A stretch of DNA of 42,455 nt. It comes from a virus. Below are positions 1 to 8,537 of this stretch, in pieces. Positions within the stretch are counted from its first letter, which is position 1. Each line of letters opens with the position of its first letter. A program made the translations under genes and the position numbers. The stretch lies in IMG/VR virus record IMGVR_UViG_3300037808_002143, positions 1-42,455 of that record. One strand, 5' to 3'. Under the pieces are notes generated by a model. That model did no database searches, had not been told where the DNA came from, and saw nothing but the letters and a program-made list of their open reading frames with translations.

Positions 1-1
1 C

Positions 2-1810
2 TCTCCCGGAGAGATTGTAGAGATTGCAAACTTTGAGTTAAACGAAGTATTGGATGGAGATCTGCACATATCCGGCCTATTAACTGGAGGTGGTGGACGT
101 GGAATCAGGCTCTCTGAAAGTGGGCCGAGAGAAGGTGGGTTAGAAAGTGGGTTAGTAGGAATAGGATTATCTAGAAGTGAGTGGTGGAAGCATCATCCTC
201 CTTTGGGAGGTGAGGAAACTTATGATAATAGTATTGGAGAGAAGCCGAATGCAGAACTTCATATAAGAGGCGAGTCAGGAAGGTTAGACTATGATCCGAA
301 TAATCCGGGAGAGAAGGCTTTTTGGTCCACGCCGATAATAGTCGAGGATATACCATCATGCTCTTGGACTACGGAGGTCGGCGATGAACTTTCTCATGAA
401 GATATAAGAGGGACGATAGTCGTTGATAATGAGGGAAGATTTTTTGTTAATGAAAAAATTAAGTGCGAAGAGGCCGGTAGTGCCTTAGCTCTCCCTGGCC
501 TAGCTGGTTATTTAATTTTTCATAATTCAGGAGGTGTACTAGGAGGAAATAGAGCTATCTCTATAGACCATTCTGATTTAATAAATCCAAGCTTAACTCT
601 TACTGGTACTGATGACGCTTCTAATCCAATGTCATTTGCTTCTTTTGATTTTGCTTTAGCTGAAGATGATGGTACAGGAACAGAGGTAACTTCTGTGCTA
701 TCTAGCGCTGTTGCAAGTAGAGATAATCTGCACCTTATAGGCTCGGGAGGATCCCTCTCATCGGGCTCAAGCCCTTTTGTCCCAGCAAGTGGTATGTTAA
801 ACATCGGAACAACATCTGGAGGAGGATACTCTACTGGACTAAGAGTAGATAGTGCAGGAAGAGTTACAATTGGTGATGTAGACTCATTAGATCATACATT
901 AATGTCATCAATACTTGTAAATTCATCTGGTCTAACTGCAGGTGAGAAATATGAGATCACTGACAATCCAACTCCATTGGACTTTACTCAGTTTGGAGCA
1001 ACTAACTCAAATGTTGGTACAGTATTTATATCTAACTCTACAATTGCAAGCGGAAGTACCTTGATATCAGATCCAAGTGCCAAGGTGGATATTCTTCGAG
1101 GCGCGCATGCAAACAGAACCTTACATGTTGTGGGGGTTGGCTCTGGCACTCCTCCGATTAGAATAGAGGATATTACCCTGGGCGATACTGATGTAGACTG
1201 GGGTCACAGCCTTATGGTTAACCCTGCTGGGGATATATATAAAAATGTAGGTGGCGCACAGTTTATGGAAGTCACTGCCGGTGAAGACTTGGATGCGGGG
1301 GTTCCAGTTTCCTTTGCAGGCTTTGACTCTTTGAACGGAAGAATAATCGTAAAGACTGATGGCAATGGCACTCTAAGTGGAAGCTCTGCATTTACATCAG
1401 TTAATGACGCTTATGTAGGAATTACAGCAGGCGCATCAACAGTGAGCCAGGTAATTTTAATTCAAAATTTTGGACTCTTTACTTCTGCCAATATAATGCT
1501 ATCAGCGATTCCATCAGCGTGGTTTTCAGGCGTCACCATTCCTGCCGGAACTCCACTGAAGACTATGACGAATAACGAATGGAAATCCCTGGGCTCACCC
1601 TGGAGTGCTTTCGGTGAGACAAAGTGGTTGACACTTGACGTATCCTCGGTCGCGCCACATCCTATTGATGAAGCTTCAAAAAGAAATAGGGCCGGATTCT
1701 TAGTTGAGGATTGGGTTATTACATCGGGAGATATTGGCTCAGGCTTGGACCCGGCAAATGCGGGTATACAGTTGGAAAATGCGAAGGTTTTTATAAGATC
1801 AGGATGGTAA
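2..1810 (+). CDS. Tail-fibre-like virion protein, 5' partial
   Basis: The reading frame is open from the left edge of the window, so the true start lies upstream; about 602 residues are visible, ending at TAA 1808-1810. An internal TTG at position 50 could be mistaken for a start. The protein is rich in Gly, Ser, Thr and Asp and contains recurring short beta-type units ending in G-R-(V/F/I) followed by a hydrophobic pair (DNEGRFF, SAGRVTIG, NPAGDIYK, NGRIIVKTDG), typical of trimeric beta-helical tail fibres or appendages. The last 150 residues (from EDLDAGVPVSF) look like a compact beta domain of the kind found in phage decoration or fibre proteins. There are no membrane segments and few cysteines. 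Role as a virion appendage is inferred from composition; no specific family is recognised. Confidence 0.6.
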   Translation, partial: SPGEIVEIANFELNEVLDGDLHISGLLTGGGGRGIRLSESGPREGGLESGLVGIGLSRSEWWKHHPPLGGEETYDNSIGEKPNAELHIRGESGRLDYDPNNPGEKAFWSTPIIVEDIPSCSWTTEVGDELSHEDIRGTIVVDNEGRFFVNEKIKCEEAGSALALPGLAGYLIFHNSGGVLGGNRAISIDHSDLINPSLTLTGTDDASNPMSFASFDFALAEDDGTGTEVTSVLSSAVASRDNLHLIGSGGSLSSGSSPFVPASGMLNIGTTSGGGYSTGLRVDSAGRVTIGDVDSLDHTLMSSILVNSSGLTAGEKYEITDNPTPLDFTQFGATNSNVGTVFISNSTIASGSTLISDPSAKVDILRGAHANRTLHVVGVGSGTPPIRIEDITLGDTDVDWGHSLMVNPAGDIYKNVGGAQFMEVTAGEDLDAGVPVSFAGFDSLNGRIIVKTDGNGTLSGSSAFTSVNDAYVGITAGASTVSQVILIQNFGLFTSANIMLSAIPSAWFSGVTIPAGTPLKTMTNNEWKSLGSPWSAFGETKWLTLDVSSVAPHPIDEASKRNRAGFLVEDWVITSGDIGSGLDPANAGIQLENAKVFIRSGW

Positions 1811-1813
1811 AAG

Positions 1814-2134
1814 TTGAATATAAATGTTGTACTTGGTTGCAATGGGAATGTTGGAATCAACAGATTCTGTTACTGCAATTCGATTGAAAATATAATCATA
1901 GACGTATCAAGCATTCCCATAAGGGAGCGAGAGAGATTATTGGATTTTTTAGATGATACTTGCTTCCTATTTAATAGCCCTTGTTATGATTACTCAAAAG
2001 TTGTTAATATAATTAAGATATTATATAAAACATTTGACATAATAGATCAAGAAATGCTTGAGTCAATTCAAGCATTTATAAGAATGCATAGAAGCTGTGG
2101 GCTTATACTTAAACTTAAAGAGGATAAAAAATGA
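1814..2134 (+). CDS. Small protein of unknown function
   Basis: A 106-residue protein that begins with TTG, about 9 nt after an AGGA motif, and ends in an ATGA overlap with the next gene, consistent with translational coupling. It has several cysteines in the N-terminal half (C9, C19, C21 and further on FNSPCYD) and a predicted helical C-terminal half ending in a Lys/Glu-rich tail. No domain is recognised. It sits between a fibre-like gene and the DNA-processing block, so context does not settle its role. Confidence 0.6.
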   Translation: MNINVVLGCNGNVGINRFCYCNSIENIIIDVSSIPIRERERLLDFLDDTCFLFNSPCYDYSKVVNIIKILYKTFDIIDQEMLESIQAFIRMHRSCGLILKLKEDKK

Positions 2135-2481
2135 GCAGTAGAATAAATGTTCCAAATAATAATCGTTATGTTGATTCGAAAAAAAAAGATGCTCAAAGAA
2201 AAGTTGAAAATGCTTTTTCTGAATATAAAAAGATATTAGAAGACAAAACCCATCCAGATAACCAAACTGAAGCATACAAAAACAATGTAATATCTACCTT
2301 AAATAGATTACTAGTAGCTGCCGATGAGATGGACTCGGAAAACCCAGGAGAAGGAATCTTTGGCTTGATAGTTTTGTCGCTTAGGTCTAATTTAAAATTA
2401 AGAGATGAAATAATAAAGACTAATGTAGAAATAAGAGATCTTAAGGTTGAGATAAATAGATTGAAAAAGATGAAGCAGTGA
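2131..2481 (+). CDS. Small coiled-coil protein, unknown function
   Basis: A 116-residue, highly charged and largely helical protein. The N-terminal 50 residues are Lys/Asn-rich, and the last 35 residues carry a leucine/isoleucine heptad-like pattern (IRDLKVEINRLKKM) that should form a short coiled coil. It overlaps the previous gene by 4 bp (ATGA) and the next by 4 bp (GTGA), so all three small genes are probably co-translated. No family is recognised. Confidence 0.65.
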   Translation: MSSRINVPNNNRYVDSKKKDAQRKVENAFSEYKKILEDKTHPDNQTEAYKNNVISTLNRLLVAADEMDSENPGEGIFGLIVLSLRSNLKLRDEIIKTNVEIRDLKVEINRLKKMKQ

Positions 2482-2720
2482 ATAATAAAGAAGAAATTAT
2501 AAGTCACTTAATTAAAAAAATTAATGATATTTCAGAAGAAAAGAGAGCACTTGAAGAGTGGTGCAAGAAAGTTTTAGTTGACCCAGAGCGGGATCGTGCC
2601 TATATTGCAATTGTGGCATATAGGTTAGCCTTAGTTGAATTATTAGATGAAGTAAAGGGCAGTAGGAATGAGCAATTATTCAGAAAAGATAAGTCTATTA
2701 AGACCAGAGGGCGGAGCTAG
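2478..2720 (+). CDS. Small helical protein, unknown function
   Basis: An 80-residue charged helical protein with a GTG start overlapping the TGA of the gene before it. The last 53 bp overlap the start of the FtsK-like gene in another frame, an unusually long overlap even for this compact genome. The N-terminus resembles a short coiled coil (IISHLIKKINDISEEKRALEEW). The C-terminus is basic. No homologous family is recognised; the absence of a good Shine-Dalgarno (SD) site suggests it is translated by coupling from the upstream gene. Confidence 0.5.
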   Translation: MNNKEEIISHLIKKINDISEEKRALEEWCKKVLVDPERDRAYIAIVAYRLALVELLDEVKGSRNEQLFRKDKSIKTRGRS

Positions 2721-3762
2721 ACTATTTTCATTGCTTAAATCATTCGGAATTAGTTGTGACTCCATAGAGATGGAGAGCAGAAAGTTTTTCGACGTATATG
2801 ACTTAAAGCTTTCAAATGGGGTTAGATCCTCTCGAATAGAGAAGGTGCTTGTTGACATTGGGATATCAATGGCCGCCCTATCCAAGCCTATTGGGTATCC
2901 GATTCTAAAAAATGGAGTCTATAGAATAGAGGTGCAGACAAAAGAGTTTGAGTCTCCATCATTATCAAATGTTTGCAGCAGCTTCCCTTCATCTTACTAT
3001 GCCCCTATAGCGATAGGCATGGATGATTCTGGTGAGTATTTTCATACAGATCTAAATAGCATGCCAAATCTTCTAATTGGCGGAGTTCCAGGCTCTGGAA
3101 AGAGCATGCTTCTTCATAGCATGATAATATCTCTAATTAAAACGGGAGTTGACTTACACCTTGTTGACCCGAAAATGGTAGAGTTTGTTCCGTACGAAGG
3201 GATTAGTGGAGTTAGAGGTATTTATAACTCCGTCGAAGATACTGAGATGGCAATAGATATGTTGCGGCAAGAGATGGAGTCAAGGTTTAAGATTTTAAGG
3301 AAAAAATCTTGTAGAAATGTAATAGAGTATAACAAGAAGAATGAGAAGAAAAAGCTAATGCCAATTGTATTAGTAATAGACGAGTGGGCAGATATAGTTT
3401 TGCAATCTTCGGGAGTTCAAAAGCTGCTATGCTCCGTGGCTCAAAAGGGGCGTGCAGCGGGAATATCGATAATCCTAGCAACGCAAAGGCCGTCAGCAAA
3501 GGTTATATCGGGGCTAGTTAAGGCAAACTTTCCAGGCAGAATAGCTCTTCAGGTTGCGTCCGCTACAGACAGTAGAATAATACTTGATTGTAAAGGTGCT
3601 GAAGACTTAATAGAAGTCGGAACGGGATTGTACCTTGATGGAAGGTCGGCAAAGCCAAGAATGTTTAGAGCTCCGTACTTAAGCGATATTGATGAAGAGC
3701 TTTTTAACTTTTCATTAAAAGTAGAAAAGAAAGACTCTTTCTGGAAGAGGGTATTGTTTTAA
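2668..3762 (+). CDS. FtsK/SpoIIIE-like DNA translocase ATPase
   Basis: A 364-residue RecA-fold motor of the FtsK/HerA superfamily. Residues 139-146 are a Walker A (GVPGSGKS) and 234-240 a Walker B with the FtsK-typical acidic pair (VLVIDEWAD). The following block, GRAAGISIILATQRPSA then a VKANFPGRIAL-type segment, is the diagnostic FtsK motor signature. In the family these hexamers pump double-stranded DNA using ATP. The protein lacks the N-terminal membrane segments of cellular FtsK and the C-terminal winged-helix gamma domain that reads KOPS sites, so it is a soluble minimal motor. The 130 residues ahead of the P-loop are unassigned. It lies next to primase-like, Mre11-like and Rad50-like genes, which suggests a role in handling replicating or recombining genomes rather than capsid filling, since a separate terminase is present at 36265. 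Confidence 0.9.
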   Translation: MSNYSEKISLLRPEGGARLFSLLKSFGISCDSIEMESRKFFDVYDLKLSNGVRSSRIEKVLVDIGISMAALSKPIGYPILKNGVYRIEVQTKEFESPSLSNVCSSFPSSYYAPIAIGMDDSGEYFHTDLNSMPNLLIGGVPGSGKSMLLHSMIISLIKTGVDLHLVDPKMVEFVPYEGISGVRGIYNSVEDTEMAIDMLRQEMESRFKILRKKSCRNVIEYNKKNEKKKLMPIVLVIDEWADIVLQSSGVQKLLCSVAQKGRAAGISIILATQRPSAKVISGLVKANFPGRIALQVASATDSRIILDCKGAEDLIEVGTGLYLDGRSAKPRMFRAPYLSDIDEELFNFSLKVEKKDSFWKRVLF

Positions 3763-4295
3763 TGGGATATAGAAAGTCTGACATAGTTAGCGCAGTATCT
3801 ATTGAGAGTGTTGCAGAGCTTCTAAAGATAAGCCTCGAACCGATATCTACTGGTAACTTCACGGCAAGATGTAGATGCCCAGGAATAAATCATAAACATG
3901 GGTCAGAGAGGACGCCTTCTCTTTATCTTGATACAGTTAAGAATAATTATTTTTGCTATGGATGCAGCTCTAGTCATAATCAGATAGATTTTTATATTTT
4001 AGCAACAGGGTGTGACTTTCTAGAGGCTCTAGAAGCATTGGGACCGTTGATCGATCCGAGCAAGGTTGGCGTTCCGTCCGAATCAAAGAAGACAAATTTT
4101 TCTATCCTTATGGATATTTCTAAATATATAAGAGCCATTACATTAAGAAATAGGGACGACATGGATTGGGTAATGAAGCTCCAGAAGAACATAGACAATT
4201 CGATAAGAAAAATAGATAGGCTGGACACGAAAAGAACTAGCTCTCTTCTAAGAGAAGTTAAAAGAGTGTGCAGAGAAAGGTATCATAAGAAATGA
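3762..4295 (+). CDS. DnaG-type CHC2 zinc-finger protein (primase N-terminal half)
   Basis: A 177-residue protein whose first 105 residues match the zinc-binding domain of bacterial DnaG primase. C37/C39 with H44, then E-R-T-P-S-L at 49-54, then the FCYGC knuckle (C65, C68) and an N-Q-I-D-F segment follow the usual order CPFH...EKTPSF...HCFGCG...GNAIDF. In DnaG this domain recognises the template initiation site. The TOPRIM catalytic core is absent; the last 70 residues are a basic helical region. The missing core appears to be the separate gene at 26998. The gene starts at the last base of the FtsK-like gene and overlaps the Mre11-like gene by 4 bp. A stand-alone CHC2 protein with another role is the main alternative. 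Confidence 0.85.
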   Translation: MGYRKSDIVSAVSIESVAELLKISLEPISTGNFTARCRCPGINHKHGSERTPSLYLDTVKNNYFCYGCSSSHNQIDFYILATGCDFLEALEALGPLIDPSKVGVPSESKKTNFSILMDISKYIRAITLRNRDDMDWVMKLQKNIDNSIRKIDRLDTKRTSSLLREVKRVCRERYHKK

Positions 4296-5467
4296 GAGCA
4301 ATTATATGTGGAGACGTACATATTGGCGCAATTTTTGGGCTAGGGGGCCCCAATGGGTCTGGGGGGAACACAAGGGTTGACGATTATTCAAATAGCTTTA
4401 ATTATATTATTGATCATGCAATTAATTCTGATGCAGATATTTTTATTCAAACAGGTGATTTGTTTGAAAGCAGAAATCCAGCGCCAGAGTATATAGCCAT
4501 AGCTAACAAAGCCCTAAAGAGACTCTCTGATGCAAATATTGCTACATTTGTAATAATGGGTAATCACGATTATATAAGAGGTGATGGAGGATTTACGAGT
4601 GCTATATCGGGCATGGCGGCAAGTGAGTACCCGAATGTCAGAATGATTTTGGAGCCAGAAGTTGTTACCTTTAAAAATTCAAAGAATGAGGCTACGAATA
4701 TTATACTGCTTCCATTCAGGGATCGTAAAATGTATTCAGAACATGGGAAGACATGTAGGGAGCAATCACATGCATATAATTCTGAGATAAAAAAGATTAT
4801 AAGCTCAATAAAAAATGAGCACCCCACTATATCTATAGGGCATAATTTCTTTTACGAAGGAAGTTATAATGATTATGGTGGATCAGAATTAATGGTAGAC
4901 CCAGATGCATTTACAGGGACTGACTTGGCAATAATGGGGCACATACATTCTTTTTCCGTTCTTAGAAAGAAGCCGCCAGTATGTGTTTACTCTGGAAGCA
5001 TGGAGAAGACAAATTTTGGTGACGCAAATATAGATAAATATTTTATTGACTATGATATTCTAGATAAGAAGATTAAGTTTAAGAAGACACCAGTTAGATC
5101 CCTTATTGATGCAGTGATTGATATTACTGGTGATGATTTTTCTACATGCAAAGAATCGTTAAAGACTATTATTGAATCCCTTGGCGTTAGGGGGAAGATA
5201 GTTAGGGTTAAAATATCTGTAAAAGAAGCTGTTATGCCGGCTATAGATAAGATCTTTGTTAAAAAATATCTCTATGACAATGGCGCTCACTTTGTGTCGA
5301 AGATAATAATTGAGCCAGTCATCAATAGGGTCGTTAGAGATAGCGAAATACTAAATCATTCAAATGATTATGAAATGTTTGAGGCCTTTATAGAGTCCCA
5401 GGCTTTTGACTCTGGTATACTAAAAAGTATACAAAAAGAAGGAAGAAAGATAATAGAGGGCAAATGA
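4292..5467 (+). CDS. sbcD: SbcD/Mre11-like nuclease (T4 gp47-type)
   Basis: A 391-residue calcineurin-fold metallophosphoesterase with all the expected metal-binding motifs in order: GDVHIG (7-12), QTGDLFE, IMGNHDY, an ISIGHNF histidine and IMGHIHSF. Mre11/SbcD proteins are Mn-dependent exo/endonucleases that process DNA ends with the Rad50/SbcC ATPase encoded directly downstream; T4 gp47 does this during recombination-dependent replication. Length is close to the family norm. The gene overlaps its neighbours on both sides by 4 bp (ATGA), so subunits 1 and 2 of the complex are translationally coupled. The C-terminal 130 residues would be the capping and Rad50-binding region. Confidence 0.93.
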   Translation: MRAIICGDVHIGAIFGLGGPNGSGGNTRVDDYSNSFNYIIDHAINSDADIFIQTGDLFESRNPAPEYIAIANKALKRLSDANIATFVIMGNHDYIRGDGGFTSAISGMAASEYPNVRMILEPEVVTFKNSKNEATNIILLPFRDRKMYSEHGKTCREQSHAYNSEIKKIISSIKNEHPTISIGHNFFYEGSYNDYGGSELMVDPDAFTGTDLAIMGHIHSFSVLRKKPPVCVYSGSMEKTNFGDANIDKYFIDYDILDKKIKFKKTPVRSLIDAVIDITGDDFSTCKESLKTIIESLGVRGKIVRVKISVKEAVMPAIDKIFVKKYLYDNGAHFVSKIIIEPVINRVVRDSEILNHSNDYEMFEAFIESQAFDSGILKSIQKEGRKIIEGK

Positions 5468-7569
5468 TTCCATTTAATATAAAAATTAAAAACTTCTATT
5501 CGCATAGAGATAGTGAAGTAGATTTTTCTCAATTTAATTCAGTCCTTCTTATTGGGAACACTGAGGGTGATTATGGTAAGAGCAATGGTAGTGGTAAGAG
5601 CGCAATATTAGAATCAATTTTGTGGTGCTTATTTAATAAGTCTAGAGCTCCAATGATGAATGATATTATCAGGTGGGGCGAGGCCAGCTGCTCTGTCGAG
5701 CTGGAATTTGACCATGATGGTACGAGATATAAGATATTACGCACAAGAAATAGAAAGAATTCAACATCTTCAGTTGAATTTTCATATCTAAATAAGCTTG
5801 GTGACTGGAGTGATCTATCTGGTTCAACATCCGGTTCGACAAATGATATTATAGAAAAAGCAATAAAATTAGATTATAAAACTTTCGTAAATTCAATCTA
5901 TTTTAGGCAGAATGATATATCTGAGTTTGCAGAGGCGGACCCGGCAAAGAAGAAGGATATATTGAAGTCAATTATAGATATATCCAGATGGGACGACTAT
6001 GAGAAGATATCTAAAAAGATGGGCAGGGATATATCTTCTGAGTGTAAAATACTAGAGGCTTCGATTAGCAAGTATGACGAAACAGAGTCGAGCCTGATGG
6101 ATAGCGAGGCATCCTTGAGGGATAAGGTAGATAGCCTGGGCAAGCTAAAGTCTGAGAGGGCGGTAATAAGTGAGAAGCTAGATAGAATTTCTAAAGAATA
6201 TGATAAGATAAAGAAATCGCTTGATACAGATAATTATGATAATACAGTAGAGGAGATCGAGGCACTAAGAGTTGATGTAGAAAAAATCTCTTCTAGATTA
6301 AATAATGTTGACATAAAAATTAGTGATGAAAAATCTATCATTGAAAGCTTGAATAAGGATTTGGCACTAAAGATCGAGTCAATTTCAAACATTGAAATTT
6401 CAGACAACATCGATGATAAGATAAAAAGGATTCAAGATGGAATAACTGAGGCATCTTCTGCTTCTGCATCTTCAAGGAGCATGCTGGAATCTCTTAGGGA
6501 TGTTCATGTTATACATGGAGAGTGCTACGTTTGTGGTCAAGACATTGATAACACTCTTTATGGGAAGCTAAAGGATGGACATAATAAAAAAATTGATATG
6601 CACAAGGCAGAGTTTGATCAGTCAGAATTCAACTTAAAGAAGTTAAAAAAAGATCTTTCCAATGCAAAAATATTGAAAAGTAACACGGACAAAGTAGTTA
6701 GCACTGAATCTGAGATTGAGTCAGTCCGAATAAAGATTGATGCAAGATCTGATGTCTTAGAGTCGCACAATACCGCTAGAGAGAGCATATCAAGGAAGTT
6801 TTTTTCAAAAAAGACAAAGCTTGCTGCATCAGAGGAGATGCTCGAATCTCTTAAGGATCCAGATTTTAAGAACCTGCAAAAGAAGATTCATTCGTTAAAG
6901 ACCGAAAGAGATAGAGTATCTGCGTGCGTTATTGCAGATGCAAAGGATATTGGCTCACTAACAGAGAGAGTATCTACTCTTAAGGGTTCTATGGCAGATA
7001 TGGAGAACAAGAAGAAAGAGCTTAATAAAAAGAAGAAGCGTGTAGTAATTTTTGAAAAATTAACAAGAATGCTAGGAAAGAGCGGTATCCAGACCATACT
7101 TTTGGATGGAATTATAGATGATCTTGAGTCAACTGCAAATAGGATTCTTGGCTCAATTGCAAATGAGCCAATCTTAATATCTCTTGAAACGCAAAGAATC
7201 GGCTCAGATGGGGTATCCATAGTAGAGACATTGGACTTAAAAATAAGAAAAGATGGAAACTTGCAAGACTTCAAGTCACTGAGCGGAGGTGAAAAGTTTA
7301 GAATATCACTAGCGCTAAGAGTTGCTTTGAGCGACCTATCCTCAAGGTATGGCGGAGCTTCGCTGGAGTTCTTATTGCTTGACGAAGTTAATTCTCCGTT
7401 AGATAGGTATGGTGTTGAAACTTTATTTGTCAACGTTATAAAATCTTTAGAGTCATCGTATAAAATTATGGTAATAACACATGATGAAACGTTGAAGGAG
7501 AAGTTTGATAGCGTAATTGATGTAACCAAAGTTAATGGCGAGAGCGAGATAGAGTTTATATCGAGATAG
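5464..7569 (+). CDS. sbcC: SbcC/Rad50-like ATPase (T4 gp46-type)
   Basis: A 701-residue SMC-like ATPase, partner of the upstream Mre11-like nuclease. The N-terminal lobe has the Walker A at residues 42-46 (SNGSGKS), preceded by an unusually extended loop (GNTEGDYGK). Two long coiled-coil arms flank a zinc hook, C354-Y-V-C357. The C-terminal lobe carries the ABC signature LSGGEKFRISLALR (about 605) and a Walker B/D-loop FLLLDEVNSPLD (about 635), then a switch-like ITHD. In the family, ATP binding clamps the complex on DNA ends and controls nuclease access. Its size is nearer to T4 gp46 than to the roughly 1000-residue bacterial SbcC because the arms are short. Confidence 0.94.
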   Translation: MIPFNIKIKNFYSHRDSEVDFSQFNSVLLIGNTEGDYGKSNGSGKSAILESILWCLFNKSRAPMMNDIIRWGEASCSVELEFDHDGTRYKILRTRNRKNSTSSVEFSYLNKLGDWSDLSGSTSGSTNDIIEKAIKLDYKTFVNSIYFRQNDISEFAEADPAKKKDILKSIIDISRWDDYEKISKKMGRDISSECKILEASISKYDETESSLMDSEASLRDKVDSLGKLKSERAVISEKLDRISKEYDKIKKSLDTDNYDNTVEEIEALRVDVEKISSRLNNVDIKISDEKSIIESLNKDLALKIESISNIEISDNIDDKIKRIQDGITEASSASASSRSMLESLRDVHVIHGECYVCGQDIDNTLYGKLKDGHNKKIDMHKAEFDQSEFNLKKLKKDLSNAKILKSNTDKVVSTESEIESVRIKIDARSDVLESHNTARESISRKFFSKKTKLAASEEMLESLKDPDFKNLQKKIHSLKTERDRVSACVIADAKDIGSLTERVSTLKGSMADMENKKKELNKKKKRVVIFEKLTRMLGKSGIQTILLDGIIDDLESTANRILGSIANEPILISLETQRIGSDGVSIVETLDLKIRKDGNLQDFKSLSGGEKFRISLALRVALSDLSSRYGGASLEFLLLDEVNSPLDRYGVETLFVNVIKSLESSYKIMVITHDETLKEKFDSVIDVTKVNGESEIEFISR

Positions 7570-7593
7570 TCTATTAATTTAAATATAATCTTT

Positions 7594-8505
7594 ATGGCAA
7601 TTATTATAGAAATATTAGAATCTAAGAATGAGATTATTTCTGGAATTCCAGAAACAGTATCTATAATTCCGATTGATAATGTATTATTTTATTATTCATT
7701 AGATGGTGAGGATCCAGGATTAGAGTCTTTATTGGGTGACGAATTAATATATCTTCCCACAAATGTAGCTTCTATTGAGCTGAGGGTTATTGGATTCTCC
7801 AATGATATTGAGCTAGGAGTAATGATTCCTGTTACGGAAGTTTTTGGAAAAAAATATTATTCAAACCCATACTTGAGTAGTAGGTCTAGGCACAATCATA
7901 GTGATGGGATAATTGTCATCCCATATGGAAAGGATCCGGTTGATAACCTGTCAATGCTTAGTGATGGCAGAAAAGCTCAGGAGAGTGCGATAGAGATGAA
8001 GAATCTTGACATAAAGGCATCTACCAGCTCAAGGTCTGGCGAGAAGATTCCAAATGATTCTTCAATTTCTTTTGTCAAAAAGCCAATTAAGGAAGGTTCA
8101 ATTCTAGATGATCGAAGAAATTCTTCTGTAAATAGTCTTGACTTTAATCCAAAGGCAAGTGTCATAAGTATCGACGGAAGAACTGAGGAGGCTAGGCAGT
8201 CTCAAGTTGTAAAGATCGTCAATCGCAGTTATAATAGTATTGATCCAACTTCAAATTTTTATAGTGAAAATTGGAAAAGAAATGAGCAAGTAATAACTGG
8301 AAATTTAGTTAGAAGTATTTATAATAGCAATACTGGAATAATTGTATTTTATTATTGGGAAAGTAAAGAGTCCAAGTGGCTTACGTCGACTCAAAATATT
8401 GGAGTAAGGGGCTCTTATAACATCTCTGGGATTGCTTCGTCTGGGAGGGGCAATAGGTTTACCTATAGATGGATACAGGAGCGATCATTTACAAGAATAT
8501 TTTAG
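7594..8505 (+). CDS. Protein with chitobiase C-terminal-like beta domain
   Basis: A 303-residue protein. Residues about 18-85 fit the CHB_HEX_C beta-sandwich pattern: a Pro start, then FYYSLDGEDP, then an Ile/Leu-Pro strand and a SIELRVIGF strand. Such domains occur in phage and secreted surface proteins. The middle (about 100-200) is Ser/Asp/Lys-rich and probably unstructured, and the last 100 residues look like a small beta-rich domain ending in aromatic/basic residues. A virion or baseplate component is plausible, although the gene lies between Rad50 and a nuclease. There is no SD before the ATG; a TATAAT sits 4 bp upstream of it. Function is otherwise unknown. Confidence 0.6.
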   Translation: MAIIIEILESKNEIISGIPETVSIIPIDNVLFYYSLDGEDPGLESLLGDELIYLPTNVASIELRVIGFSNDIELGVMIPVTEVFGKKYYSNPYLSSRSRHNHSDGIIVIPYGKDPVDNLSMLSDGRKAQESAIEMKNLDIKASTSSRSGEKIPNDSSISFVKKPIKEGSILDDRRNSSVNSLDFNPKASVISIDGRTEEARQSQVVKIVNRSYNSIDPTSNFYSENWKRNEQVITGNLVRSIYNSNTGIIVFYYWESKESKWLTSTQNIGVRGSYNISGIASSGRGNRFTYRWIQERSFTRIF

Positions 8506-8528
8506 TTTTATTTTAGTTTTATTTTAGG
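8499..8528 (+). repeat. 11-bp tandem repeat (ATTTTAGTTTT, about 2.7 copies)
   Basis: The unit ATTTTAGTTTT occurs twice in full and then as ATTTTAG. Each copy carries TAG. Because 11 is not a multiple of 3, the three TAGs (8503, 8514, 8525) fall in three different frames. The first is the stop of the upstream gene and the last merges into the AGGA Shine-Dalgarno of the nuclease gene. Confidence 0.8.
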
Positions 8529-8537
8529 AATAAGTTT

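Noticed and set aside
6888-7529. Open frame of 213 codons on the minus strand
   Set aside because: It lies wholly inside the conserved C-terminal lobe of the Rad50-like gene and its translation is Ser/Ile/Phe-rich with no motif, as expected from the reverse complement of purine-rich coding DNA.
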